DNA of 64,000 nt. It comes from Toxonevra muliebris. Lineage: Eukaryota; Arthropoda; Insecta; Diptera; Pallopteridae. The notes below the pieces were generated by a model. That model worked only from the letters and a program-made list of their open reading frames with translations, was not told the origin of the DNA and ran no database searches. Where the stretch lies: assembly GCA_963691655.1 (NCBI GenBank), contig OY829328.1, positions 28,539,890 to 28,603,889 on the forward strand, in the 5' to 3' direction. The position numbers and the translations under genes are program-made. Shown piece by piece: positions 46,301-59,533 of the stretch. Within the stretch, counting starts at the first letter, position 1. Each line of letters opens with the position of its first letter.

Positions 46301-48220
46301 TATATACTCTCTCCAAGTCTATGAAGTAAGCCACGCTGATGAAGGATAACATGATTAGCCGGGAATTTCCGGTCTGGTCACAAATATAAGCATTATATCT
46401 GTGTTGAAAAGGAATAACCGCTTAGGTCTATTTTCTTGTCAGCCGAGTCTGATAGCTTTGAATAGAAATATTAAAGACACTATAGCAATTGTTTCAGAAG
46501 ACTCTATATTCAAATCGAAATCATGCTTTAAATAATATTCAAATTAAAAATTATTTAAAAAATTAACACCAATTTAATATTTATAAATCTAAAATATGTG
46601 ATAAAATCTTTTCTATCCTAAGTTGAGTTAGTTTTTTTTCCTTTTTACCACAAATATATATTAAATTTTTCTATCCCTAGTCCCTCTGAAAGGAAACAAA
46701 AAAGAAAAAAAATAAATAAATAAACATTTTGTAATACTAAAAAGTTATAACACTTCATTGCTTTCATTTTTAACAGCACAAACAACAACAAAAAGTGTTA
46801 GTTTGTTACAAACATTTTTAATTAGTAAATTTTTTATGCTCATTGAATCGTAAGATTAGCAAAATTTGTTGCTCATTCACAAATAAAATTCAACATAAAT
46901 GACAACCACAACGACGACAGAGAACAACACAACAATCCAACAACAGCAAGAGCTAAACTCATAGCCTCCGAACAAAAAAAAAAGAAAGGAAAAAGAGAAT
47001 TTGCTCTCTAAAATTGTTTTGCAAATTTTAATTTAATGCTACACAACAAAAAAAATAAAAATAAATAAAGAAATGTGAGAACATTCTATCGAATATACAA
47101 AATGGAACAGAACATTTACGCCTTCATTGCCTTCCTATCCCTGCTATTTTCATAGCTACCCTTAAAAGTCTGCTTCATTTTCCGACTATGCAAGGAATTT
47201 AAAGCAATTATCGACAACATTCAGCGAAAACAACAGCAACAAAAGTGACAATAAATTGCTTTTCATTATTCACCAACGATGCCACTAATTTTTAAAAGCT
47301 TTCACAGGGCAGATTTTTTTTATTTAATTTTATTTTTTATTCACTTTATATTTATTGGCTGCTAGTGGTGGAAATTTTTAAAATGTTATTGGAGGGAAAA
47401 CCTTAAAAATTTTAATAATATTGAAGTTTTAATTATGTAACGATAAATCGATCGATTGCAGCATTTTAGACCAAAAATCGAGAGTTACGGAAAGAGTAGT
47501 AATAGTAAAAAAAAAAAAATTATATAGAAATACGCGCACACACAAACACAACTACATATACTCGTATTTTAAAAGGAGTACTGAATGTAAGTGATATAGT
47601 GTATGTATGAATATGTGAGTGTTTGCCAAAAGCTGGGTACTTTAGCATACAATTGCTACTGCTGCTCATTTAATCCTATACACTGTTTTTGGCATACCTT
47701 AGGTTAGGTTGGCAATGAGGTTATGCACGACAATGGTCGACGTCTCTATCTGTCTGTCTGTTTTGCCCTGCATCTAATAAATTTTTTTTTGCAGTCACTT
47801 TTTATTTTTCTGGCGATACTTTTCGTTTTCCGGTTATTTATGAATGTTCTTATTTGAATTTGTGCCAAAAAAAAAAAAGAAAAAATTATCTGCTGGCATG
47901 TGTGAGTAAAATAATTTATGCACCTAGCAGAAATATGCTGCACACATATTTTGGGGCACTATCTCTGTATTTCATTTCATTTTGTTGTGCGTTTTTTTTT
48001 TGTAAATATATTAAGTGCATATGTATGAAAGTTATGCACATATTTCTGCAAATGAAAATGAAACTTTTGGAGAATTGTTGAATCTCTCTGGATATAATTA
48101 TTTGTATATTCTAGTTGCACTAGTTTTACATATATATTTAAACTTATTGCCACTCCAACAATCGGGTCCAGTCATTTTAAAGGTAGGAGACTATTTTCTT
48201 TACTTGGAGGTTTCTAGATT
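46300..48220. other. AT-rich spacer
   Basis: GATAGCTTTGAATAGAAATA near 46449 recurs near 18661. AACAAC/CAACAG patches occur around 46780-47260. TTAGGTTAGGTTGGCAA at 47700-47716 matches the LINE/SINE 3' tail in minus orientation and may be a tail-only LINE fragment. No gene is supported. Confidence 0.35.
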
Positions 48221-48227
48221 CATTGGT

Positions 48228-48500
48228 GGTCGTCGTGGTTAAGTGGTCGTAGTGGTTAAGTGCCGGACTGCTACTAATAAAGGATACTGGAAACTCGGCA
48301 TAGTCCTTTCAATATAATCAAAAATACTACTTGGCTAACAACCGCGAACCTCCAACAGAGAAAATGCCTATCAAAAGGGTTTCACTACTACTACAACTAC
48401 CCAGATTCGGCATAAAACTGCAAGTCTCACTCATTCATGTTCTAATATAACTCGAAGATTATGAATAGATGAGAAAATCTCCGCTTAGGCCTTCTAAGGG
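48228..48500 (+). mobile_element. SINE-like remnant
   Basis: GTGGTTAAGTGGTCGTAG and GTGGTTAAGTGCCGGACTG look like duplicated A-box regions. The body contains TTCGGCATAAAACTGCAAGT, parallel to TCGGCGTTAAACTGTAAAT in the Glu-type SINE, and CCGCTTAGGCCTTCTAAGG near the end. The B box is not recognisable. Confidence 0.45.
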
Positions 48501-48689
48501 TTGATTGGGACCATAACATTAGTAATAAGTTCATTGATTTGGATGTACGTTGATGATGTGTCAGTCAATCAATTAATAAAATTTTAATAGACAAAATTTA
48601 TATTGTGTTAATGAATGTATAAATGAGGGTTAAATATCGAAAGCACGGGTTTCGTTTATTGTCTGCTGATTACAACTTGGATTCATAAA

Positions 48690-49070
48690 AATTTCTGACT
48701 CTGATTCTATGAGCTACATGAGCTGATCCCACAGTAACTAGAGCATTTAAAACAAAAAGAGTATCTAAAGGTCACTTGAGCACATTAACCCAATCAGAGA
48801 GAAACGTCTTAAGAGCGTATCAAGAGCGACATTAACTTCGTAGAATTTTTTGGTTGTATTTTAACGAATTTTTTTTCCAAATTTTTGATTCTTTTCCTGG
48901 TGGACCAATGGCTATTGAACTGAACATTGATCTCGTCCCAAAATTTTGTACGTTTGTCTGGGGCGCATTTGGTTATTCCTTGCACGGTGTCTGGCCATTT
49001 CTTATTGATTCCAATTTTTAGTAGGCTTCAACCGATCACTAAATCCTGAGGGTAATTCGAAATACTCCCA
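48690..49070 (-). pseudogene. Possible SANT/Myb-like transposon protein relic
   Basis: On the minus strand one frame reads KCAPDKRTKFWDEINVQFN followed by SHWSTRKRIKNLEKKF and later a stop. The pattern FW-E-N-HW-R resembles Myb/SANT-like DNA-binding proteins carried by Harbinger-type elements, but the match is by eye and short. Confidence 0.25.
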
Positions 49071-49571
49071 AATTTTATATAACTAAAAAAAAAATTTGTA
49101 TTAAATTTATTTTAATTTATCACTACAATAAATAAAATAATTTTTTCTCTTAAAACTTTCAATCTTTCTATCTATTAGTAGGAATTATACACAGAGAAAT
49201 ATCGAACTATCTATCCACTCATACGAATTTCGAATTATGACCGAATGCGGCATACCGATCGATGTTACGAACGTAAATCTATCGTAATCAAAGATAGGGA
49301 TATTCATCTAATTTTTTCTAACGATACAAGCATAAATCATTTCTAATTTCATTTAACTTTTCACACCCCTAACTAAAGAGTTAGGTAATCGCTCGCCGCG
49401 GAGCAATGAAAATCACAACCAAGTGATTTAAAAGTTAAATCTCTCTCTTGGTTTTATGCTTTTCCATGTTTAACAACAAAAGTGGTTATATCTTGCAGCA
49501 GCAATTTCCTAATAGAAATCAATTCATTTGCTATTGCCATTTCATTTTTACGACCAATTCTATACACTTAA

Positions 49572-49611
<40 letters not shown>

Positions 49612-51218
49612 TACGTCAAGTTACACAAACATACTATACACGGGAAGTTTTAAAGGCAAACATGACATTTCCTTAGCCAAACCCAATCACATATCAAAAA
49701 AGAGCTCGAAACTAGGTCAAAATTATATAGCAGATATAGTATAAAAGACAGAGCGAGAAAGAGAAGAGATTATAAAGTAGTACTATACTATATATGTTGC
49801 TGGCAGCTAACAGCAGCATCAAGCAAAGAAAGAAATTGCTAAAAGTAAAAACAAGAAAAATGCTGTTGTTGTATTTGTTGTTGCTGTTATTGAGCTAGGT
49901 TAAAACTATAAAGAAAAATTCCTATGAAATAGAGAAAAATAAAAATCGCAACCAGACATTCGCAAGCATAAAAATGGCGACAACATTCACCAAAAAGGCA
50001 ATTCATTCCAAATTTAACGATGGCAACGACATGCGAGCAACGACGCTCGCTCATTTCGGCAACAGAAGCAAGAATATAGTAGATGCCACAGATTCATACA
50101 GGAAATAGTACAGTTTGTATGTATGTATGTTTGTGGGTTTATATATCTATGCACAATAGTTATAGCAGTAGTAGAAAAAGGAGTTCTTTGGTGTCTTGTC
50201 GTCGTTTTCGTTGTCGTTGATCTCGTTGCTGCTTGCATTTTTAAAGTGCATCCATAAAATTACAAGGATATTTATTGGCCAAATCGAAGATAAAGCGTAA
50301 CCTTAACGCTTTATCAACAGTAGAGGAAGTAGCAGCTGCCACATACACACGTATATCCATATATAACGAGCTAGCAGGCGTGCTAACTGTCTGTTTTTCT
50401 GTATGTATGTATGCATGTGTGATGCATAGATTTTTTTTGCTTGTACTGAACACTACTAACAAATTGCATTTTTATATTTTTTTAGTTAAAGGGTAAGAGT
50501 GTGGGCTTTCATGCACATATATAGAGTTATAAACCATATAATTGTGAGTAAAACAGTATAACACTTTAAAAGAAGGTATGATTATAGTTTTATGTACACA
50601 CATAAACACACACATGCAGTTGAACCCAGTAGGAAATCTTTTATAACCATCACTTAAAAGATATAGGAGAGGACTAATCAGTCGGTTACAGCAAAATCTA
50701 ACATTGAGTTGCTTACACTGATATTCTGTAAGAAATTACTCATATGATATCGTTCTGCGCCATGTATTTAAATTCCGAAATCAAAGGGAGAAGGTTTAGT
50801 GCAAATGTGAGCTGTGCACATGCGCACGTTTTATATGTATTAGTATATGTGAGTATTTGACAACTGAAACATACAAACAATTGTCAAATGACTTCGGGGA
50901 CGGATGCAGAGTAAAAATTTGGGCCACTTTAACCGTTATGTGACTGATAAAAGAAAACACCTTCTGTAGGCTGATAAGGTACCCGGGTACCTAATATACA
51001 ATGTCCACCTAGAATTCGATCTAATGTTACTTTAAGAAGTTATGGGAACATTTATATAAAAATTAAACGTTTTTCCATCATGTATCAATTTTATTTTGAA
51101 ATCAACATAGTCAGTTTCATAGTAATTTCCCAAATTTACCAACTTATTTTTCGCACCAATACCCAAAAATTATTCAATGGCAATACTTATTTTTGAAAAA
51201 TAATCAGTAATAATAATC
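49071..51218. other. Spacer with microsatellites
   Basis: Contains the CA repeat at 49575-49607, GTATGTATGTATG runs near 50117 and 50401, and CAG/AAC-rich patches. No gene is supported. Confidence 0.35.
49575..49607. repeat. (AC)n microsatellite
   Basis: An uninterrupted run of about 16 AC dinucleotides. Confidence 0.95.
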
Positions 51219-51398
51219 AGTGTAAGCTTAGGTATATGAATTCAATTGAATTAAAATACAGAGTAAAAAGTCTTGCAGATTTGTCTCGGCTAGATGACGT
51301 TCTGACGTTCTATAGTTTATTAATATGAACAAAAGAAAATTGTATTTAAAATAAATCAGATTTTTTTCTTTTAATTTAAATACAGCCTGTGCTGAGAT
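51219..51398. repeat. Dispersed 180-bp repeat, copy 1
   Basis: Almost identical to 54447-54639, from AGTGTAAGCTTAGGTATATG to ACAGCCTGTGCTGAGAT. It lacks the 12-bp GGAATAAAAGTT present in copy 2. No inverted ends or coding signal, so the family is unknown. Confidence 0.8.
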
Positions 51399-52950
51399 CA
51401 ATCGTTGAAGTTGGAAAAGAACCAAATTTTCCCGGGTATTTAATTTCGGGAATATTTAGAATTGGGCTGATTGTCCTTAATTGTCTCAAATTAAAAAATC
51501 CACAGTAAAACTATATTTGGAATTTTTAAAAATTTTTTTCTTTGTTTCGCCTTTTTCTTGACTAAAAATTTTCTCCCGCTCTTGATATTTTTTTGAATTC
51601 TATGTCATTTTTAAAAGATGCGGAATCGGTATGTCTGGACTGTAATGCTTGCGTTTGGATATTCATTGTACTGACAATATAGAAGTATTACATATAAATA
51701 ACACAGGAATTTTGAGAGTACAGGAAACTTTCAAACGCCATTTCTCAACATTTGCACATCCGCGTTTCTGGCATAATTTAGTTCTTGCAACGAAAATAAC
51801 ATAATCTTAATCGAAATGATTTTATTTTTGAAAAAGTACCTATTAATCTGTTGAAATAGTACATTTTAATCAACTAAGTAATGAATATTGTTTTTTTTTT
51901 TTTTTTGTTTGAAAAACTAGTACTCTAATTAATTTATTATTGTTTTTTCTATAGACGAGATCAAGATTTTTCTTTTTCTCCATTGAAAAAGAATTCGACA
52001 AAACTTTTTTATTTTTGACTCTTGAACTAAACAAAGTTATGAGTTTACATATTTTGAATAAGATATTTTTTAAAAGTGTATTATCGCTGGCTTTGCTATT
52101 GACAAAGCCATAAATTTTGCCTCTTTCAAGAATGTTGTAGACTTAAAAAATTTTTAATTATTAAATTTATTGACAAACTCACGAATCTAGTAGTTTTTGG
52201 AAAAATATTACTTAAATAGATTTTTAGTGTTGACTATAGTTTTATTTTCTAATATTTTAAACCACTGATTTACCTATTAGGTGACCTCATAAATTTTGAT
52301 CGTTAATCATGAGTCACAAACAAATTTTAAAAATTTTAAGACGAAAAAATTATTATATAATTTTGAAATGACTGCATCCGCAAGTGGTTTTACCATTTTA
52401 AAAAAATATTACTCAAACAAACTTTATACTACAATGAGCTCTAGTGCTGTAATTATAATACTTGTTTCTTGTTCTGCTAGATTGATAACACTGTGCTAAT
52501 CATAAAATGTAGCAGACGGGAGGCATATCGTTTCTAACTAATTCGGGGTCAAGGAATTCAATGGTGATAATCGTTTTTTTCCCTATCAGCAGCGTTTCAT
52601 ACAAAAATTTTTTTTGAAGTTTTGGTTTGGCGGTATACTACGAAGTTACAAAATGCTTCTCTTCTTATTGCGATGAAAATTGGTATCGAGGATTTTTTGG
52701 TATGAAAAAACTAAATCTGACATTTATTTGCAGAAGAAAATAATTTTAGACTTACCACCCATACAAAAAACCATTAAAAATGCCCAGAAAGTGGAAAATT
52801 TGTAACTTTTGGCAGATAGTTTTTGAAAGTTTCAGAACAATTGGCTAAGAAATAAGCCTCCAGTTCTCATCATCGGCGATCAATCGTAACCAAACAGGTA
52901 GATCAAAACGAAAATTACACTATCCGACAAAAATTCATTTTTTCCAATAA
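51399..52950. other. Non-coding, nothing recognised
   Basis: AT-rich spacer with no supported feature. Confidence 0.3.
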
Positions 52951-53376
52951 CAACAAGGTTCTGAAAGTGGATTCTGATAGAACTCGGAAAAAAAATTATA
53001 CGGGTCTCTGCGTTTTAAAAGTTTACTTCAAATTTTTTGTTTGCGGGCCTAAGGTTTGCCCATTTCTAACAGATTATGTATAATAAAATATAAGATAACT
53101 TGTTAGTTTTGCATCAAAGCTTGTTTGTATGCGCGGAAATTTTTAGTCGAATTTTTCGTAGAATATTTTCCTCCAACATATTAACCTTGTGGTGCCCACC
53201 TATATGGGTAATTTTTGCCGCTTTCGAAAAAGTTACCTTTTTGACCCATTACAAGGATTAATAGAGGGTTAATATATTCAAGAAATATGTTACCCATCAA
53301 ATTTTACTATAGGCCACTGAACAGCAAAAATCTAAAAACTTGGTTTTAGGAAAGATAAACCCAAATTCCAAATATA
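52951..53376. repeat. Dispersed 0.4-kb repeat, copy 1
   Basis: Matches 60055-60458 along its length (ACGGGTCTC, GTTTGCCCATTTCTAACAGA, ATAAGATAACTTGTTAG, AAAGATAAACCCAAATTCC). It contains an 84-bp TTAA-bracketed hairpin-like core at 53181-53272. The 60-kb copy lies inside an insertion in a Tc1 element, so this repeat is mobile. Confidence 0.82.
53181..53272. repeat. 84-bp TTAA-bracketed core
   Basis: TTAA at 53181-53184 and 53269-53272. The inside edge reads CCTTGTGGTGCCCACC on one side and GATTAATAGAGGG on the other. ATGGGTAA and TTGACCCAT lie opposite each other, with TTTCGAAA in the middle. The same layout is present at 60263-60354. Confidence 0.6.
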
Positions 53377-54446
53377 ATTGTGTAGAAAAAAATTGATTTT
53401 GCTATGTATGTCATGAGGAAAACTGTTTTTTATTGCTGGCTCTTCTATTAGCGAAGTAATGATTTTGCTCTTTTTTGTTTTCTGAAAGAAGTCATGAATT
53501 TAATTACTTTAAAAAATATTACTCAGACATGTTTTACTACTGATTTTTTTATTAAATGATATATGAGCCTTGACTTTTATGCAAAAGGTTTTTCTTTTGG
53601 ATTTCACTGTAGGCGAACCCAGAATAATCTCTTTCTTTTTAAAGAAAAATTACTTCAAAAACTTTTAATTTTTGAATTTGACACTTTTCTTTTTAAGACA
53701 GATATTGCTGAAAAATTTATCATAGTTGATAGCTTTTTCGATGAAATATTGAGTTTTATTCTTTTTGAAAAAGTTGCACCCAGAAGTTTTTCATGCGATG
53801 AGTTTTATCTTGTTTGAAAAAATATTATTAAAAAATTTTTGATTCTTCGAAGTATAGTTTTTAACTAATCACACATTTTTGTTTGATTATTTTTTTATTG
53901 ACTAAATTTAAGTCTCCGTTTTCGAAATGAATTTTTTCAAAAAGACTTTCTCATCAACAAACGATTCAAACAATAAAATCGTTTTGTAAGCATCACTTGT
54001 GACTTGGTCAAGGACCACATAATTTGCAACTATGTTTGCATTTGTAGGTTTATAACTTCCTATCTTTTTGGTTAGTTAGTTACCAACAACTTACGCTACG
54101 ACTCACTTATATACTATATTATTTTTTCTCTTTTCCTTCAGACAGAAAAAATTAAAATTTCTTTTCTAGAATGTTTTAGTTTTATTCTTTTTGCGTTTTT
54201 ATTATTATTTTTTTTGTGAATTTCTATTTTTATTCCTATTTTTACATTTTTGAATGTCTGTTTTTGTCTTTTCACTTGACTACTTCTGTAATCTTTTCTT
54301 AACAGTTTCTCTTCTGCATTCTTGGCATTTTGTGTATGTTTCGACGCTTCGTTAATTGAAATAGAAAAGAATTTTGCAATTTTTGCGTTGTCGTTTTTTT
54401 TTTTTTTTGGCAAGTGAAAATTACATATATTTATTACTTGAATTAC
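53377..54446. other. Non-coding, nothing recognised
   Basis: AT-rich spacer with no supported feature. Confidence 0.3.
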
Positions 54447-54639
54447 AGTGTAAGCTTAGGTATATGAATTCAATTGAATTAAAATACAGAGTGAAAAGTC
54501 TTGCAGATTTGTCTCGACTAGATGACGTTCTGACGTTGGAATAAAAGTTCTATAGTTTATTAATATGAACAAAAGAGAATTGTATTTAAAATAAATCAGA
54601 TTTTTTTTCTTTTAATTTAAATACAGCCTGTGCTGAGAT
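54447..54639. repeat. Dispersed 193-bp repeat, copy 2
   Basis: Second copy of the 51.2-kb repeat, with only a few substitutions plus a 12-bp difference (GGAATAAAAGTT). The high identity implies recent duplication or transposition. Confidence 0.8.
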
Positions 54640-56990
54640 GAATAAAAATACTTAAAAAACGATTTTCTGTTACTTTTAAGTATAACGATTTTCTTTTTCA
54701 TTTAAATATAAGCTGCGTAAATTTATTTTTTCTTTCAAATAAATCCATTTAATACTACTAAAAATGTCCTTGCGCATATACAACAAAAAAAAAAAAAAGA
54801 AAAAAAAGAGAAAAGAAATAACAAAAGAAAAGAAAGAAAAACATTTTTAAGTTTTGTTCGCGCCATAATTTCCTAACATTTTAATACAAAATTGTAGACT
54901 CCAACTAAACAAATAAAGAAAGAGACATATAAGAGAGGAAAAGAACTTAAAAAAAAAAATTAAAATAATTTATGCCCCTCAATTATTCAATTTAAACATA
55001 ACACAAACCCCGCACTTGTTCCTTAGTGTTAGTAATGTTCTACGTAGTCACTACCCCATTGTCACACTTTCCCTGTGCCTTCCCGTATCCTCCCACCCTC
55101 AACTGTCACAACACTACCATACTAAAGCTTACGCGGCGTTGTTTGACAACTAATCTCATTTAAATTGTGAATTGCACAAATCAAGCGCTCACAAAAATTT
55201 GTGCTATTCTTAATTTTTCCATGTGCCACCATCAACATTTCTGGCGCCAACAATACCATTATCCACACCAGCCATTAACAACACTCTCTTTGCTTGATGA
55301 CTGTTGGTAGAGAGCGCCGCTCTTCAGCTTATAGCCGTTTTGACACCCACAATTTTACAACAATTTAAATTGACTTGAATGTGTCTTAAATTTGTGTGAC
55401 TGACTGACTGACTGACAAGCAAACAAACCGACAAACAAACAAACAAAGAAATTTAGAATTTTATTCTGCAGAAAATTTATTTCCTTGAAATTCTGGCAGT
55501 CATGTATTTTTCTCTATTTTCTTATATCTGGAACAAACACACATGCATATTTATGTAAATAAAACTAAGAAAAATGGTAGCATATAATTTTTATTTAGCA
55601 AAGACCCTTCCCCATCCCCTTTCTCCTTAACAAAAATGTAAATACAAAATTTAAGGCACAATAAACATTTACCAACAAAAAAAACCAAATTGTGTAAATA
55701 AGAAAATGATAGAATGCCATTTGAAGTGCTTTGCTTTAGAAGTTAGAGACAGCAGCTGCCATAGCCCCTTTGAATATAGCAATACCAACCAAAATATCGA
55801 GTCATGAGATATGGCAAAACGAGTCAAATATTTGTTCTAAACGAAATTCGAAAAAATTGTTTTAAAAACGAAAGGACTAACGCCAATCTGGGACATCTGA
55901 ACTTTTTGGGAGAACCAACATCACAGGGTAAATAACAACTTTAAGACTCTACGGTTAGCGTCTAGTCCCAACGGGGAAAAAATCACTGCAAAAGGTCTTG
56001 CGGAATGTTGACAAGTCAGCTGTAGGCGCTTCCTCTCCATATGACACACACGGTTGCCAACTGTCCCGTTTTCAGCTTTTTTTGAAAGCTTTGTCCTTGT
56101 CCCGTTGTCCGGGACGCAACGGGACGCAAAATGTCCAGTTTTGACTTTTTTTAAAAAAAAAAAATATTTTTTAAGAAATCTCTAAAATAATTTAAGTTTA
56201 AATATTTTTGTTCATTGTAATAAGACCTTTTTTTCTAGTTTTACTATTTTTTCCGTGTGTATACCAAATATTTTGTTGGTATTACACTGGATTTCCTTTG
56301 AGCTAGATATCACGGTAGAATTAAAAAAACACGAAATTGAATTATTAATCATGAGAAGTTCAAATATTTCGAATTTTATGTTTAAAATTTTTGCAATCTA
56401 ATGGCCTATCGATTAAAATAATAAAACTTGAAATTTTGTGATTACTTTTTATGAGAAAAAACGACTTGTATGAAAATTACCCAAAAACCTAAAAATCACA
56501 CCAAATTTGAACTTACAGCACCCATACCTCAGCCATTTATTGAGAAAAGCTTGATTTAATTGTTTTTCAAATGATATGTAGCTCGACTCGCCTAAGATTA
56601 TAGTTGACGAGATATTTTGCGCGAAAGTAAAACTGTAATATTCCATGTAATATTTTCACTCTCTGAATTCATCGAATTTTTAAAGACTTACTCATTGAAG
56701 CAACCTACCTCCCTCAATTCTCTCCCGCCCCCCCGACCCCCGGTCGGTCATTTTAACTTCAAGTTTTTAATATTGCATGTCACTGGAAGAAAGCAATCCG
56801 CTCTACGCTCTTTTTGGAGTGCTTCGAAAGATTTCTCACGAGATTTTTCCGTCAGCAGTTCGTTCGATTTTTTCTTCTGCTCTGCTCTACAATATTCTTC
56901 TTCTTCTTTTCGAAATGCTTCAAAAGACCTCTCACAAAATCTTCGCGTCAGCAGTTTTTTGATTTTAAATTACGATGATCTTGTCTTCGC
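54640..56990. other. Spacer with simple repeats
   Basis: The tetranucleotide TGAC lies at 55397-55416. GGTTGCCAACTGTCCCGTTT near 56051 looks like a hAT terminus without a partner. Around 56810-56960 a degenerate repeat (ATTTCTCACGAGATTTTTCC / CCTCTCACAAAATCTTCGCG, each followed by GTCAGCAGTT) occurs twice. No gene is supported. Confidence 0.35.
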
Positions 56991-57208
56991 TTGATTCGGA
57001 AATGATTTCTTTTCGTCAGCAAGTATTTGTTAACAAAACAAAAACAACAAGTGCTGACCTTTTATTCCTCAGGCGAGCTGCTGACTATCGGGCCCGTTGG
57101 GGTTTAACATCCAAACACCCACGGCATTACCTTTTCAATACTCTTCTTCGACAATTACATTCCCACGAAATAAAGGGTGATTACTGGTCGATACCAGCAG
57201 AAGGATGA
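56975..57208 (+). other. Unidentified open frame with possible splice acceptor
   Basis: A 77-codon open frame with a less AT-rich 3' half: DLLFLRRAADYRARWGLTSK, HPRHYLFNTLLRQLHSHEIK, GDYWSIPAEG. A polypyrimidine tract CTTTTATTCCTCAG ends at 57073, just before GCGAGCTGCTGACTA, so the conserved-looking part (57074-57208) could be a terminal exon. No family was recognised. It could equally be a chance frame or a mobile-element relic. Confidence 0.3.
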
Positions 57209-57447
57209 GGTGCATTTTTATACCAAAGGTTCCTAACTGAAGGGAAGTGTAACTGGATGAATATACTCTGAGCAATTAGGGTTAAGCTTATACTTTCGTC
57301 TATATAACCGTAAGCCAAGGTAATAGCTATACAGATAGCAGCGAACTAATTGAAATGTCGTAAAGTTCATGATGTATTAATTTTCAGCGACAGCTAGCTT
57401 GCTAACATATCCCTAAGCTTACATAGCTTCAACCACGAAGCTAGTTG

Positions 57448-57961
57448 TTAACCCTCTAGCTCCCAAATTTTTGATTGATTTAAAAAAAAGTTTGGATTGA
57501 TAAATTTTGATGTAAAAAGCATAAATCTTATCTCAAAACCCTAAAAAATATAATGGGCGTGGTTTTGTGCAGCTGAAAAGGTTGAATGCCTAAAAGTATT
57601 TGTTGTTGAATAAACTTTTTTTCAATTTATAAATATTTTGTATACAAAACTTAAACTACTAGCTACTCACAGCTAGTTATTTTATCTGGCTAGTATGACT
57701 TGAAGTATTTTTTTTTTAAATTTTGTCTCAAATTCAATCAAAATAATTAATTTTCTTGTTTTTCACAAATTGTTGACTTTGATTGTTGCTAACGTGTGTA
57801 ATAAATAGACATCATAACTCATAACTGATGTATTTTTTTAAAAGCTTGGAAAATTCAATAAACGATATGATAAAATGTAACAACAAAAAACTATTAAGAT
57901 GGTAATTACACCCATTTTGACGAAGGCTGTCCAGAAAAATGCTTGGGAACTAGAGGGTTAA
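57448..57961. mobile_element. TTAA-flanked piggyBac-type MITE (506 bp)
   Basis: TTAA at 57448-57451 and 57958-57961. The ends CCCTCTAGCTCCCAA and, by complement, CCCTCTAGTTCCCAA form a 15-bp inverted repeat with one mismatch. CCCT ends at TTAA are typical of piggyBac-type elements. No transposase; a non-autonomous copy. The ends differ from those of the 28.5-kb MITE beyond CCCTCTA. Confidence 0.9.
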
Positions 57962-59370
57962 TATTCGGTATTTTCCTAATGATGATGAAAACCTATTTGG
58001 TAACGAATTATTTTTCGGATTAAGCGTGCCCTGATAGACAATCACTTAACCTCACTTAAGAAATGAATAATAGACGAGACGATTACAAATGATAAACCTC
58101 ACTATAACATTTTCAATCCAAAGATAAATTGTCTGTCTTTATATGAGAACAATAATTTAAAAATTGAATTAAACACTTTCCAGTCTAAATCTCCAATCAT
58201 ATTGGATAAAAAATAGTAGGTATAAATGATTATTTTCAGAACATATTTTTCAGAAACCTCGACCTTTTACACAACTTTTTCTTTGTGACTTATAACTCAG
58301 AACGAGATGATTGATTGAATTGTTTTGTAAGAATAATGTCAAGCTTTGTAATCATCTTGTAGAAAATAATAAATACTTAGATAAACAAATAAGATTTCGT
58401 TAGCTTGGCTTCCCTTTTCATTAACGAAAATGCCTACAGAAAAATTTCTTTAGTTTTCAGAAAGAGTTTACTAAATGAGAAACTACAGCTTTTTACCATA
58501 CATTTTAAATTGAGAAACTTAATACATGCTTAAATAAACTTTTAACACGCTTACAACCAGCAGCAACAAAAAACAAACAACACACCGACAAGCGAACCGA
58601 ACCGAACAACTTTAAGCTAAAATGTAAACAATTGTTTTGAAAATATTCTAAGAAAATCGAGCCCTTTCATTGTACTGATTAAGTACAATGGAAGAAGAAG
58701 AAGAAGAGAAAGAAGAAGGCTTACAACAACAATTGCTAAAAGACTTCAACAAATTAACACCTTACGCTTTGATGACTTGCTATAAACAATCACCAACATG
58801 TTCCGCCTCTCCACATCGCCCTTTTCGACAAATGCTATTGTTTTATTCTTATTTTTTCCTTGTTTCTTGACAGAAGACAAAGAGTTTTAAATTTTTTTTT
58901 AAAATTTTTTTCTGTTCTTTTCCTATTAAAAGATAAACATGAAATTTAAAACTTTTGGGAGAATTTCTTGTTAATTTATTGTAACACAAATAAGAGTACA
59001 TAAATAAATAACCCTCATACTTGAAAGCAGAAAGTCAATTATGAAAATGTGTGTGTTTGAATTTAAAGTTTTATAAGTTTATAAAATATTAATGAATATT
59101 TTAAAAAGGATTTGGGCTCATAATGCATTACAAAAAGATGATACTATTTTACAAATGAAATAAGCAAATGGTCTCTACTGTTTATATCCAGTAACATTAA
59201 TTAAAAGGAGGTCGCCAATAGTCAAATTAAAACCTTTATGATAACTAGAGGGTTTTTGGGAGGAGATTGTAAATTTTGTTTTTTAAGAACTTCAGATTTG
59301 ATTTGAAAAATCCGTTTGTAATTATAAGATACAAGTTATAGATTAGCGCAATTTTAAAATTCGAAATTTA
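57962..59370. other. Spacer with GAA-rich patch
   Basis: A GAA/GAG run at 58688-58717 produces an acidic open frame (60 codons) that is not credible as a gene. No other feature is supported. Confidence 0.3.
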
Positions 59371-59533
59371 ATTTGGCTGGAAAATTTAATAAATTCACCA
59401 GTGCTTATTCCAAACTGGAAAAATGTTCTTTGTTCCGATGAAGCAAAAATTGGTTTTCTATGTTCTGATGGGAAAATCTTTGGCAGACTACCCACAAAAG
59501 CGGGTTTCGAACCTAAATACACTCAAAAGACTG

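Noticed and set aside
49448..49744. 98-codon ORF containing a Thr-His run
   Set aside because: The Thr-His run is the CA microsatellite; the rest has no recognisable domain.
56045..56130. hAT terminus GGTTGCCAACTGTCCCG
   Set aside because: No opposite end or 8-bp duplication could be found; possibly a solo end.
58688..58870. Acidic 60-codon ORF starting with Glu repeats
   Set aside because: Begins in a GAA microsatellite and has no family signature.
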